A stretch of DNA of 64,000 nucleotides from Dioscorea cayenensis subsp. rotundata. Its lineage: Eukaryota; Streptophyta; Magnoliopsida; Dioscoreales; Dioscoreaceae. Shown here in pieces: positions 30,732 through 41,439 of the stretch. The translations under genes and the position numbers were made by a program. The notes beneath the pieces are model-generated. The model did not search any database. It worked only from the letters and a program-made list of their open reading frames with translations, and had not been told where the DNA came from. The stretch spans positions 22,473,589 to 22,537,588 of the forward strand of contig NC_052486.1 of NCBI RefSeq assembly GCF_009730915.1, in the 5' to 3' direction. Numbering within the stretch: position 1 is the stretch's first letter; each line of letters starts with the position of its first letter.

Positions 30732-31899
30732 TTACACTAAAATCAACAAGAAAAAGGAAATAATTGCACATAAAATCCAAGTAAAAAACAATGAGCCCCT
30801 TGCACCATGAAGATGTCCAAATGAAGCAGAAGCAAAAGGACTATCATTGTTCTTTAAATTGGTAACCGGCGGTGGCGGCAATGACGGCGGAGATAACACA
30901 CCAGCCTTCGGCAACACGGCCGGAGCCGGGCCCGATGAAGAACCATCTCCATTGACATGTACATTAAGTTTCATTCCTCCCAAACAATGTGACAAAACTC
31001 CGCATACGAAATATTTATCTCCGGGTTCAGTGAGAGTTATCGACGTATTTCCGGTGTTGCTTGTTAATATTGAATTGCTAGTATTGCATGTGTCAAAGCC
31101 TTCTTTGTTTACTTCCATCAAGCTATGATATCTTGAGTATTGGAATACTAGCCATGAAAATACATGTTAATTAGGTTCAATTAAACCGAATAAAAAAAAT
31201 TTAATAAAGAAAATCAAACCTTTAATTTAATTTTTTTATTTTTTAAAAAAATGTAGTTTTCACTAGAAAACAATAAGAACAAGTAATCAATGAAAAAGTA
31301 GTTTGGTGCTTCATCTAGAAATTCATCATAATTATTTATATTTTAATTGCTCTTTCCTAAAATTACTTATGTTATTACAATTACTGGACAAAGGGTATAT
31401 AACAAGTTTAGAAAGAGTAAAACCAAATGGAAGGGTGTTTTATTGAAATAAATAAAAAATCAAATTTTCATAAATTTTAAATACATGATTTTTTTAAAAA
31501 TTTTTTTGTTAACAAGGTTTCGATTAAAATATCAACATTTGAACTGGGAGGGAAATGAAATATTAACTCTTATGTTATTGCAATGACAATTTTAACATGT
31601 CTCAAAATTATAATAACAGGTAAATAATGAAACATTTGTTAGACTTGTTTATATATATATATATTATATGCACATGATTATGTTTAACAAGGAGAAATAA
31701 GATTTAAATAAATAAATAAAAGTTATAGGCATACATAGAACATCACCAACATGGAAGGTCTTGTTGGTAGTCCAAGACCAGAGATTTGCACTGATATCCC
31801 AACCAGCGGTGTCTCCAACAATGTACAAAGTGGCATTCAAGCTTGGAATAGAAAGTAACTAAAAAGAATGAGAAGCAAGCTCATTAGCAACTTAGCCAT
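30732..31899 (-). CDS. Uclacyanin-like blue copper protein (phytocyanin), frame break in signal peptide
   Basis: Phytocyanins are small secreted or GPI-anchored type I copper proteins thought to act in redox at the cell wall. Two exons, 31899-31735 and 31147-30732, share the intron position usual for the family (inside the GDVLLFQY block, phase 1). Exon 1 gives a good signal peptide, MAKLLMSLLLILFSYFLFQA, then runs into a stop (31837-31839). The mature domain NATLYIVGDTAGWDI continues in another frame. Exon 2 keeps all copper ligands: His in SRYHSL, Cys and His in VCGVLSHC and Met in LGGMKL, a Met-type (uclacyanin) site, plus the disulfide Cys in GFDTC. A Pro/Ser-rich linker and hydrophobic tail fit GPI anchoring. 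One inserted or lost base near 31840 would explain the break; an intron acceptor (TTTTTAG) there is the alternative. Confidence 0.82.
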
Positions 31900-31950
31900 G
31901 ACTTATTGATTGAATGAATGGTGACTTAAACTCAAAGCTCATGGATTGTT

Positions 31951-31960
31951 AATTTATATG
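31951..31960 (-). promoter_or_regulatory. TATA box of the first uclacyanin gene
   Basis: CATATAAATT on the minus strand lies about 55 bases upstream of the ATG at 31899, at a distance fitting a short leader. Confidence 0.5.
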
Positions 31961-31969
31961 AGCAAGAGC

Positions 31970-33070
31970 TTAATTTGTTGTATTAGCTAACCTAACTATA
32001 ATAATTAGCTACCAATAATGGCCTTATTCTTGGTAATGTGTATTTTTTATGGGTGGGGGGGTTGTTGAAGGAACATGGTATGGTGGATGGAAGTTAAGCA
32101 ACTTTTTAAATTTTTTTTGGATTAGGTATATGTGGTTTTTCTTGTATGTTATTTGGTTTTTAAATTTCTTTTTAATGTTTTTTTGATAAAATATTTGGGG
32201 GAAAATTCAATTCCTTACTTTTTATATAGGATTTTTATATTTTATCATTGGGCTATATTAACATTGGCGTATGGGTATTAATTCACTGAATTATTTATTT
32301 TTTATTTTATTTTTTGATGCCCCTAGTTCAATACAAATCAAATAATATTGAATTATTTTAAAAAAAATTTTAAACGAGATACCAAGGACAAACAAAAAAA
32401 ATCCTCAAATATTTAAATGGTCAACAGAATGAACCACATTCTTTCACTAATCTTTATCTACTATAGTTTTTTATGTACACACACACACACAAATAAAACA
32501 CACAAATAGGTTTTAAAAATTTAAAGGAACGCTTGACATTGTAAAAATAATAAGAATAATTTTTTTAACAAATAAGTTATTTAAAAATTTAATTTTAATA
32601 AGTTAGAAAAATCATTACTAATTAAAAGATAAAAAATGAAAAAGGCCAAAAGCTCACCAAAAAAAAAAAAAGTTTGTTTAGTGATTTTTTTAGTGCCTAG
32701 CAGCACCTCTTGTTGATTGGCCATTTGACAAAATGGCTCATTTTGATAATTAAAATAGTCATAGATCATTATGGTAAATATAAAAAATAGAAGAGCTAAG
32801 TTCAAAACTAATGAATAATAAATAAATAATTATGAATTATGAATTATTAAAAACAACACCACATTTATATATATGTGTCAAACCAAAAAGTTATACAAAC
32901 ACAAACAAATCACCATCTTATTACAAAAAGCCCACAAACACAAACTCTAAATCAAACATCAATATATAATCAATTAAAACAAACAAACAACAACAACAAC
33001 AACACTAGTAATTAAATAATAGCACTGCCTCTTGCCTAGCCCAAAACAAGAACACCACCAACAACAACAA
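31970..33070. other. Intergenic DNA between the two uclacyanin genes
   Basis: AT-rich DNA with a CA run near 32478-32489 and no supported coding sequence. It holds the upstream region of the first uclacyanin gene and the 3' end of the second. Confidence 0.55.
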
Positions 33071-33081
33071 GCACAACCAAC

Positions 33082-34458
33082 TTAACCAAAAGCAGCATCA
33101 ACTCTCAACATTGCACCACCATTCTTCTTCGCCGGAGATGCCGGAGAAGAAGAATTATTCGTCGGAGGAGAAGAAGAAGAAGAAGGTGGTGTTGGTGAAT
33201 TGTTCGAACCATCCCCGGCCGGAGGAGACGGTGTCAAAGGGCTACCAGAGCTCGAGCCGGAGACGGAGACGGCTAGCTTCATGCCACCGGAACAATGGCC
33301 GGGTGTTCCACAGATGAAGTAGTGAGTCCCTGGTGTAGAGAGAGTGATGGTTGTGTCCATGTCTGTGTGCACTTGATCTGTGTTACTGTATGAACATGCA
33401 TTGTAGTAATCTGAGCTCACTTCTACTACACTGTGAGATGCACCGTACTTGAACTCTGTGATCAATTTTTTAATGAAAATGGCTGATTATTATTGGAAAA
33501 AAATTGATTCTATACGCAATAAAAGTAGATAATTGTTAATATATATATATATATATTTGACAAACAAACAACAAGCACCCATTTAAAAGAAGTCATTAAC
33601 ATGTACAAATGTTAATACAGCTCTAAACTCAACAAGTACCTATATCATCACTTTTATGGGTTTTGAAGTTCGATTTCTCGTCTTTTTTGAAAGGAGGACC
33701 CTATGAAAAGGCTCGGTATATATTAATAGGCTAAGAGCAGTTGTTAGTTAATAAATTTTTGTAAAAACTTTATTTATTTAATTACATTATGTTTTTATTT
33801 ATTTGTATTTTTTTTAAAATAATCAATTTACCAATTTTTGTAATTAGATTTTTTTTTTTTTCAAAATGATGCGGAAAAAGAGAGTAAAAATAATTTGATT
33901 TTTCGATAAAATTCTTGGGTTGTTTTTTGGTTAGTAAGCAAATAAAAATGATTTATAAAATATCTAACTAAATAATAATTCCTTATTTTTACATAAGCAT
34001 ATAAGAAAAACAAACACTATTATTCTTGCTTGGATGATGCTAAAGCAATTATTATTTTTTATTTATCTCAATATAATATATATTATGTTTTCTATTTATG
34101 ATAATATTTTCCTCTTTCTCCATCACCATTCTCACTTTCTTATACCAACATTTCATTTTTTTTCCTCTCAATAATTGAAAATAAAAATTCTTCTATAATA
34201 AAAGTCAATAACATAAATGAGAAAACATATCCAAAACAAACAAGTATTAACAAAATAACAAACTGAAAAATTAGAAAAAAAAGGAGAAAAAGATATATAT
34301 ATATATATATAATGAAGTTACTAACCAAGAGTATCACCAACATTGATAGTCTTTTCTGAACCCCAAGTATCATAATTGACTCCTTGACTCCAATCAATAC
34401 CATAATTCACAGAGTAAACAGGAACAACAACCAACAAAACGCAAACAAAAACTAGCAT
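33082..34458 (-). CDS. Uclacyanin-like blue copper protein (phytocyanin)
   Basis: Two exons, 34458-34326 and 33455-33082, joined at the usual phytocyanin intron site (GDTL/EFKYG, phase 1). The ATG at 34458 gives a good signal peptide, MLVFVCVLLVVVPVYS, then VNYGIDWSQ and INVGDTLEFKYG. Copper ligands are His in GASHSVVEV, Cys and His in ICGTPGHC and Met in SGGMKLAV; the disulfide Cys is in YNACSYS. A Ser/Pro/Asn-rich arabinogalactan-like linker of about 45 residues follows. The C-terminus (LRVDAAFG) is less hydrophobic than a standard GPI signal. An earlier ATG at 34502 reads MASSSSSSFFLLVLQC and stops in another frame. It may be an upstream ORF, or the original start separated by an indel in a run of seven T. 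With the neighbour it forms a tandem pair. Confidence 0.87.
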
Positions 34459-34544
34459 TGCAACACAAGAAGAAAAAAAGAAGAAGAAGAAGAAGAAGCC
34501 ATTTCTGATGTAGTTTCTTTCTCCCTTTCAAGTTTGAACTTGAT

Positions 34545-34554
34545 CTTTATAAAC
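34545..34554 (-). promoter_or_regulatory. TATA box of the second uclacyanin gene
   Basis: GTTTATAAAG on the minus strand lies about 45 bases upstream of the ATG at 34502 and about 90 bases upstream of the ATG at 34458. Transcription would start about 15-20 bases before the first of these. Confidence 0.5.
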
Positions 34555-34733
34555 ACCAACTTGGTCTAACTAATGCTAAGAATATGGTGCACCATAACAT
34601 GCTCTCATTTATATTTTATAATTTATAAATTTATTATAAATTATAGCCATTGAATTTTCTATGTTTTTAAAGTTATTGAAACAGCTCCCCATCTTTCTGG
34701 CTCACCTAATTTTTTTCATAAATTATTAGATTA

Positions 34734-35535
34734 TTTAGATTGCTTCTCACATAATATGTTTTGTATGTATTTGTTTCTTATTTGTCATTTGGAATAATTT
34801 GATAAGGTATAACAAGAAAAATAAAGATATACATTTGACTTCAATAAAATATTGATGATGTTGTTAGTATAAGATTATTCATTTATAAATTCACACAGAT
34901 ATTTATTCAATTAAATGTTATGAAATCGTTAGTAGAAGCAATTGCATGCATTTTTTTAATAGACATCATTCCTTGCCATGACATAAGTTTTGCAAATAAA
35001 CTACAAATATTTATTATTGTTAGTTGCCATGATTGATCCTTTCTGATTTAGATTTAAAAAATAGATAAACCACATATTTATTGAAAGAAAAACAAATCAA
35101 ACATTAGCAAATAAAGAAAAAAAAACCAGAAGCCTCTCACCAGAAGTGAGGCACTAAAACAACAAAAAATAAATCAACAAAAATAAATAAATAAATAACA
35201 GCCTAGAAGGAGAAAGCCACCATCAAAGCACCCAACTTAAATTGATGATTTAGTTTTTTGGATTATTTTATTTAAGGGATAACTGAGAAGATGTTTATAT
35301 AAATACAAAATCAGCTAAATAATATGTTTTTTTGGCATAGATACGTCTGCAAATTTTACATTTGTCTCAGAAAACCTGAAGCCTTGTTTGTAAAACTTTA
35401 CAAGGGTGGAAATACAATTATTTGGTTTTGCAAGGGTATGTATGCAAAAGCAAGGCTAATGTGCAAATGTCAAAACCCTAGCTGGAGTGGCGGATTTAGA
35501 GGGGCCAATGGGTGTGCTCAAGCACCCCCTTGCCC

Positions 35536-35577
<42 letters not shown>

Positions 35578-37250
35578 TATTACAATATTAATAATCATTG
35601 ATATTATTTATTTATTTTTTCAAAATTCAATCCACAATATTTAAAATAAATTAAATAAAAATAATAAGATTATTATATTAAATAAAATTGATATTGGGTG
35701 ACCATAATAAATAATATGGCTAACCAAAAACATGGATCTTCAAATATTTTGTTTAAAATAATTTATATTTAGATATAATTTTTATTCAACTTATCAATAA
35801 ATTATTATCAATTTTTTAGGATATTAATGTAAAAAATATTAATAATAAATATAAAAAATAAAACTATATAAAAAAATACTATTGCTATTTCAAAATCTCT
35901 AAAAACAATCATTGTAGTTTGTGAGTTTTCTTTATTTGCTCAATCTCTTCCGACTTTCGAGTTTATATTTTATCTTTCAGAGAATTGTTATGCATTTTTT
36001 TAAAAAAATTTGATTTTATATTTGAATTAATTTGTTTAATTTTTGTGTGATTTTTGTTGTTTAAAAAATATTTGATATTTATTAAATAAGTATTTGATAT
36101 TTGTTAAATATTTATTTGACTATTTGTTATGAAAATTGTTTTGAAAACGATTAGATATTTGTTGTGATGATTTGCTATAATAAATTGATTATTTATAGAT
36201 TATTTTTTAAATAATTGTTGCATATATAAATTTATATTGTGAATTTGTGCTAAGTCGTTTTTTTAATTGTATTATTTGTCAATTTAGTGTTTAATATTTA
36301 GTTAAGTTATTTGCTAATTATGCAAATATGATAGGTTTTTACACCTAATTAAACCAAAGTTTCTAGTGGATGTATATTTTATATTTTTGAATTATTGATT
36401 ATTATTGTCTCAATTTGAATTAATAAAGTTATTTAATATTCATAAAATTTTTAAATTTAAATTCAGCACCCCCTAAATTTTGTTTCTAGTTTCGCCACTG
36501 AACCATGTGAATAAGTAATATAAATAGTTACAAAAAAATTATTTCTCCTACTTGGAATTTGATTCATGAGAATTGAATAAATGGTTTTCAATTAACAACA
36601 AATTAACATGTGATATATTTTATTCAAAACCGAAGATTCATGACCGCATTTCCATAGATGTTTATATTTGACTAAAACAAAAGAAATAGAGAACAAATCA
36701 TTAAAAAATTTCGATTGAAAAAAAAAACAAAAAGCATAAAAAAAAAATTTATTCAAAAAATTTCCAAAAAGCACAGGCAGAATGCAGATTTATAATATTT
36801 TGTTTCAAGTTCAGATGTATATATATATATATATATTAAAAAAATGAGATAAATCACGTTCAATCAAAAGGTTCAGATATCTAAATACAGTATAATTTTA
36901 CCATAGAGAGATATTGGCATGTGAAATTAAGAAATGTTCATATGGTTTTCAAGTACTAATCTCTGCCCTTAAGGATGTTCAAAATTGTATATCTAGTTCT
37001 TTTGATTTCAGAATAACATGTGAATAGTAGCAGATGCTATTGTATAATATGCACTGTCAGCAAATATTTTGTCGGTAAACACAAAATACATATGATACGT
37101 GAAGATGTTTGTTTGCACTTTGCAAACTACATTCTACGATCTTATACACAGCCGTGAAGTTACCAAATACTAAACCAGCTAAATCACTTCTCTTAATTAT
37201 ATAGCCACTAAAAATTTCTCAATGTTGTGCAATTATTGATTCAATTAGGT
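34734..37250. repeat. Duplicated block, copy A (partner at 62110-63310)
   Basis: A block upstream of the second uclacyanin gene matches 62110-63310 in the same order and orientation. Shared stretches include TTTTGTATGTATTTGTTTC, CATAAGTTTTGCAAATAAAC, TAATGTGCAAATGTCAAAAC, AACCATGTGAATAAG and GATCTTATACACAGCC. Copy A is interrupted by a hAT-type element (35485-36500) absent from copy B. Short similarity between 34160-34200, in the uclacyanin intron, and about 62022-62062 suggests the duplication once reached into that gene. Confidence 0.75.
35485..36500. mobile_element. Non-autonomous hAT-type element inserted in duplicated block A
   Basis: About 1 kb with inverted ends: AGTGGCGGATTTAGAGG at the left and the complement CAGTGGCGAAACTAGAAAC at the right, with GCACCCCC-type text just inside both. 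The uninterrupted sequence is present at 62.8 kb (CCCTAGCTGGAACCATGTG), which places the insertion point between GCTGG and AACCATG. The interior is AT-rich with a TA microsatellite and has no transposase. CAGTGGCG ends are common in plant hAT elements. A clean 8-base target duplication is not seen. Confidence 0.65.
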
Positions 37251-37319
37251 TTAATACTCAATTTAGTTTCAAATGACCTTTTAATCTATTTATTATTTTT
37301 CGCCCACTAAAGATTTCCT

Positions 37320-37686
37320 ATATTATTTATTAAAAAAATAATAATAATCTCTCCGTCTAACGTCGGTCATATTTTCCGATTGTAATTAAACTAATGTAAA
37401 ACTATCATAGGCATGTCATGGTCGGGTATCTTTTTCCGTCGGTCTTGTGCTTGTTCGAGCCGATGCATCTAGTGCCGCCGTTAGCTAGTGTCCATTGTGG
37501 CACCACCGTTGCCAACACCGCCGATGTTCAACCGTCATCCACCAGCACCTACGTCCACCAACTCCAGTGTCATCATCCATTAGCACCATCGTCACCATCT
37601 GTGCTTTTATCTAGCAATCTTTGGAGGCAATTCAATATAACCTTTAGCACTACAAGATGATAAGCCGCGGAGAGGTCGATCTCAAC
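37320..37686. other. Non-coding stretch before the hAT MITE
   Basis: Somewhat GC-rich text around 37370-37660 with CACC/GTCC-rich wording and an 80-codon open frame that shows no domain or splice context. It may be a fragment of an older element. Confidence 0.35.
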
Positions 37687-38310
37687 CAGTGGCGGATCCA
37701 GGAATTTAGTTCAATCCGGGCTTAAATAAAAATTAATGTTCTTATATTTGTCACCTTTTAATTTTCTGGCATTCTTAGCCCAACTATAATGGCCTCTCCT
37801 CATTCCAACCACGACAATGGCAGAACCAGAACTCACGGTAAAAAGAGGTTGAAGTCAACTACTATCACTGTGAGGGATGTTTTGAACAATTTTTCAAATT
37901 TTATTAAAACTTAAATTTTAAGTAATTTTTAAATTAGAAAAAATTTTCATTACTAAAATTCTATATATTTGTCATGCCACATTATCAATTTAATTTTTTT
38001 TTAATTATAAAAAAAATCATAAAGTTTAGAACATTGTTTTTTTTTATAATTTTTAAAATTTTCACAATTTTTTTTAAAAAACTTGTTTTTAATTACTAAA
38101 ATTATTAAAAACTATCATGTTGGGATCCTATCATCCAACTCCCATAAACCACTTAGCACATATCCATTACATATTGGTTTGACACAAACAAAATATTATT
38201 AAACATTAATATTCATATAAAAATCTAAGGTTTAACCTTCATCGGACACTGTTCTTCTAAGGTTTTTCGGCCGGTCAGCCCGGGCTGTCACCCATGTAGG
38301 TCCGCCCCTG
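37687..38310. mobile_element. Non-autonomous hAT element with perfect 8-base target duplication
   Basis: A 624-base element begins CAGTGGCGGATCCAGG and ends with the complement of CAGGGGCGGACCTAC. It is flanked on both sides by ATCTCAAC (37679-37686 and 38311-38318), the 8-base duplication typical of the hAT superfamily. The interior is non-coding. Confidence 0.85.
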
Positions 38311-38819
38311 ATCTCAACTAGAAGAGGATTTGTGTGTATTTTTATTTTTTTGAATATTTATTAAATGGGGGTTGTGTTGTAAAAATCTCAGTAGAAATAG
38401 GACAGGTTATATTAGTTTGAAGTTTCAACAAATTAAGTCTTTCATTTTTCACTCATCGTTTAATTATTGTTTCTTTAATGAAAACTATAGAGAAGGTGGT
38501 GGTTCCATGGACGAAGCCATACATCACTTTCCAAGGATTTAATTTCCAGCAACTCCGTACTTATATAACAATGCCTCTGTAAATGTTTTTGCTAATTATT
38601 TCATTGCTAGGAATATAAATGTGAGTTCTTGCTTGTTTCCAGTATCCAATTTTAGACATCAATGTGGCAGCAAGAGCTGCAAGACGATGATGGCCTTAAT
38701 TTGCTTCTTATTCATAAAAATCTTAAGCGCATTCTTTCCATCTCTCTCTTCAGGATGCATGATCATCATTATACCACTTTCTGTCTAGGTTTACATTAGA
38801 TTTGGATTCGATTAATTTA

Positions 38820-39498
38820 GGACGCGTTTGGTTCGTGGAATGGAAATAAGACAAAAGGAATTTGGGTGAACGGGATTATGGAGAATGAAAATGGGAGGAA
38901 TGAGAATAGTAATAAACTAGTGTTTGGTTAGAAGGAATATGATTGAGAAATGTGATAAATTTATTTTTTATATTTTTACTAAACATGTGATATTGCAGAA
39001 AATAATGGAGGGTGATTAATAGTAATTAAATTTAATAGATTACATAATAATTTGTTATATATTTTGTAGAAAATAATGGATAATGGTTAATTATTATATT
39101 TAAATATTTAAGTATAATATGACACGGGTTTGCCGTAATGCTGGAACTATGGCGAATGCATCTATCGTCATTGATGCATAAATAAAATTAAAATGGATAG
39201 TAATTAAAGGGGTTTATTTAATTAAAAATATTTAATTGTAATAATTTGTACAATTATATATTTTTAATTACTATTCATTTTAATTATTATATTTAAATAT
39301 TTAAATAAAATAATTTATATAACTATTAATATATTTAAATAATTTACTATAGTTATTTAAAACAAGGGCAAAAATGTCATTTTAACCCAAAGAATGAGAC
39401 TCCCCTCATTTTTTAGGGGAATAAGATTCATCCATAACAAGTAATTTTATTACTTGATGAAAATACTATTCACTCACTTACTGGATACCAAACAAAAG
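38820..39498. mobile_element. Harbinger/Tourist-like MITE with TTA target duplication
   Basis: The left end reads GGACGCGTTTGGTTCG and the right end ATACCAAACAAAAG, giving imperfect inverted termini around TTTGGT. TTA flanks both sides (38817-38819 and 39499-39501), the usual PIF/Harbinger target. The body is AT-rich and non-coding. Confidence 0.6.
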
Positions 39499-39504
39499 TT
39501 AACA

Positions 39505-40092
39505 GTGGGTGGTGTTTGGTTCGCGGTAATGTGTTCAGATTACCATGGTTGATTACTGTAGCAGTGGTAATTTTGATGGTGATGTGAGATTACCAATAGC
39601 CAAAATAGGTGTCCATCCAGATTACCAAGTTGCTGGTAATGTGTAATGTTTTTTTTTTCCAATTGTGCCCCCACTCATTTAATCTAATTCCTTATTACAC
39701 TCCCTAGTTTTTATTTTCTCTTATTATTTTTGATATTATAACTTAATTATTTATTTATCTAAATACTTTAAATTAAGTTTTTTAAATTTTTATATGTAGG
39801 GGTATTTTGGTAAATACAAAAATATTTTAAAAAATTGTGAAAAAATAATTTTTGAAATTATAATTTAATTATTTATTTATATAAATACTTTAAATTAAAT
39901 TTTTCAAATTTTTATATATAAGGGTATTTTAGTAAAAACACAGGTATTTTAAAAATTATAAAAATATAATTTTTAATATTATAATTTAATTATTTATTTA
40001 TCTAAATACTTTAAATTATTTATTTCAAAATTTTATATGTATAGGGTTTACTCTATTACTATTCTCATTCCAAGCATGTCAACAAAATACCC
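39505..40092. mobile_element. Second MITE-like element of the GTTTGGTT type
   Basis: It starts GGGTGGTGTTTGGTTCGCGG and ends AACAAAATACCC, weak inverted termini resembling those of the adjacent element. TTACTATTCTCATTCC near its right end also occurs, inverted, near the left end of the 38820 element, so the two may be related. No target duplication was found. Confidence 0.4.
39731..40050. repeat. About 122-base unit in nearly three tandem copies
   Basis: Units start at 39731, 39853 and about 39974 and share the AATTATTTATTTAT, AATACTTTAAATTA and TTTTTATAT words in the same order. The array lies within the MITE-like element at 39505-40092. Confidence 0.75.
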
Positions 40093-40549
40093 ACGTAGTT
40101 AGTACATATATCATGATCACCAGGCTCATTTAATTTAATTTCTTTTTTTTTTCTTTGTTTATATATTTATGTGGGTGTATACATATAGTCTATACATTAA
40201 TTAATTATATTTGGTTTTGATGATGCTGATGTGTTTGATTGTTAATCAATTACAGAGCTAGAGGTGATCATCATTCATCAGGCTTTCTTCTTTTTGTCTT
40301 TTTATTTTGTTTTCTTTTCCATTTTCTTGTTTCTTTGATTAATATTCATTCAATCAGTCTTAGATTAAAAGTAAATGGTATGTTTTTTTGAAGAGCTAGT
40401 GTGGTGAAGGTGGTGGGGAGAAGCAAAGTTGGACACTAAAGTTAAGTCCAATGGGAGTGCTGCAAGTAGGGTATCTAGATCAGCTTATAGGTACTTATAC
40501 AGTATGACAAGGAGCTTATTTATAGGTGTCAATAATAAACTGTGAGGAT

Positions 40550-40776
40550 ACCAACACCAAGTGGTCTATTGGTAGCTGGATCCCCAATAGAACCCTTTAC
40601 AAGTGGTGAGAGTTCGAATTTTGGGTGAGGGTGCATTTCTGGGAGTGTGAATAGTGGTTGTGTGCAGGTGATCCCAGCGCCCATATGTGTACTGGGCCCC
40701 GCTCTCACTTGCTCAGCGAGATTTGTCAGACGCTCACTGCCTTTTCTTGGCCAGGCTGCTCATCTTGACAAAAATA
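40550..40776 (+). mobile_element. SINE, copy 1 (plus orientation)
   Basis: A 227-base non-coding element begins ACCAACACCAAGTGGTC, carries a B-box-like GAGAGTTCGAATTTTG, and ends in an A-rich ATAAATAATAA tail. It is flanked by duplicates of ACTGTGAGGAT extended leftward by an ATAATAA word (40531-40549 and about 40777-40794). Most of its length matches copy 2 at 41191-41421. tRNA-like promoter boxes, an A-rich tail and long target duplications define a SINE. The family name is unknown to me. Confidence 0.8.
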
Positions 40777-41190
40777 AATAATAACTGTGAGGATGATGGT
40801 AGGACAGTCATATGTTGCCTGTTTTGGTTGAATAGCTAGAAAGATGATAAGGGTTGCAACTTGCAACAAAGGAGACTACCAGTCTACCACCTCCCTCCAG
40901 GAACAGATTAACTATTTGCTACCATTTCTTGTTATATAATTTAACTAGTTTTTCTTGTATATATAAATTAATATAGCTGAAGATGACTAGATTGGATTGA
41001 ATACACAGTAATACAGATGATGATTGAGTATTAATTATACTGAAAGCAGTATAGTGGTGGTAAATTAAGCCAGTGAAGAATATGATGAAAACTCTGAAAA
41101 ATTAGAGTATATGTTTTTATCCATGTATGTGCAATCTAATGCATATCTTACTACATGCTTTGTGTTTTGATCACACTCTACGAATGTTTT

Positions 41191-41421
41191 TTTTTTTTAA
41201 CAAAGTTGAGCGGCCTAGCCGTTAAGAAAGGTAGGGGCGTGCACAACTCTCAACAGAGCAAGTGGGAGCGGGGCCCGCACACATATGAGTGTTGGGACTA
41301 CCCGTATATAACCACTACTCGCACTCCCAGAAATGTACTCTCACACAAGATTCGAACTCTCACCACTTGTGAAAAGTCCTATTAAGGACCCGGCTACTAA
41401 CAGACCAATTGGTCGTTGGTT
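41191..41421 (-). mobile_element. SINE, copy 2 (minus orientation)
   Basis: A 231-base element is read on the minus strand. It shares AAGTGGTGAGAGTTCGAAT, CATTTCTGGGAGTG and GGGCCCCGCTC with copy 1 and ends in a poly-A tail (T run at 41191). It is flanked by 16-base duplicates of ACTCTA(C/T)GAATGTTTT at 41175-41190 and 41422-41437. The two copies lie about 400 bases apart in opposite orientation. Confidence 0.85.
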
Positions 41422-41439
41422 ACTCTATGAATGTTTTGA

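Noticed and set aside
37418-37660. 80-codon plus-strand frame before the hAT element
   Set aside because: No start context, domain, splice signals or similarity; low-complexity His/Ser/Thr/Val text.
39731-40050. Repeat array considered as a CRISPR-like or satellite array
   Set aside because: A eukaryotic window with three diverged 122-base units and no spacers; it is an internal repeat of a MITE-like element.
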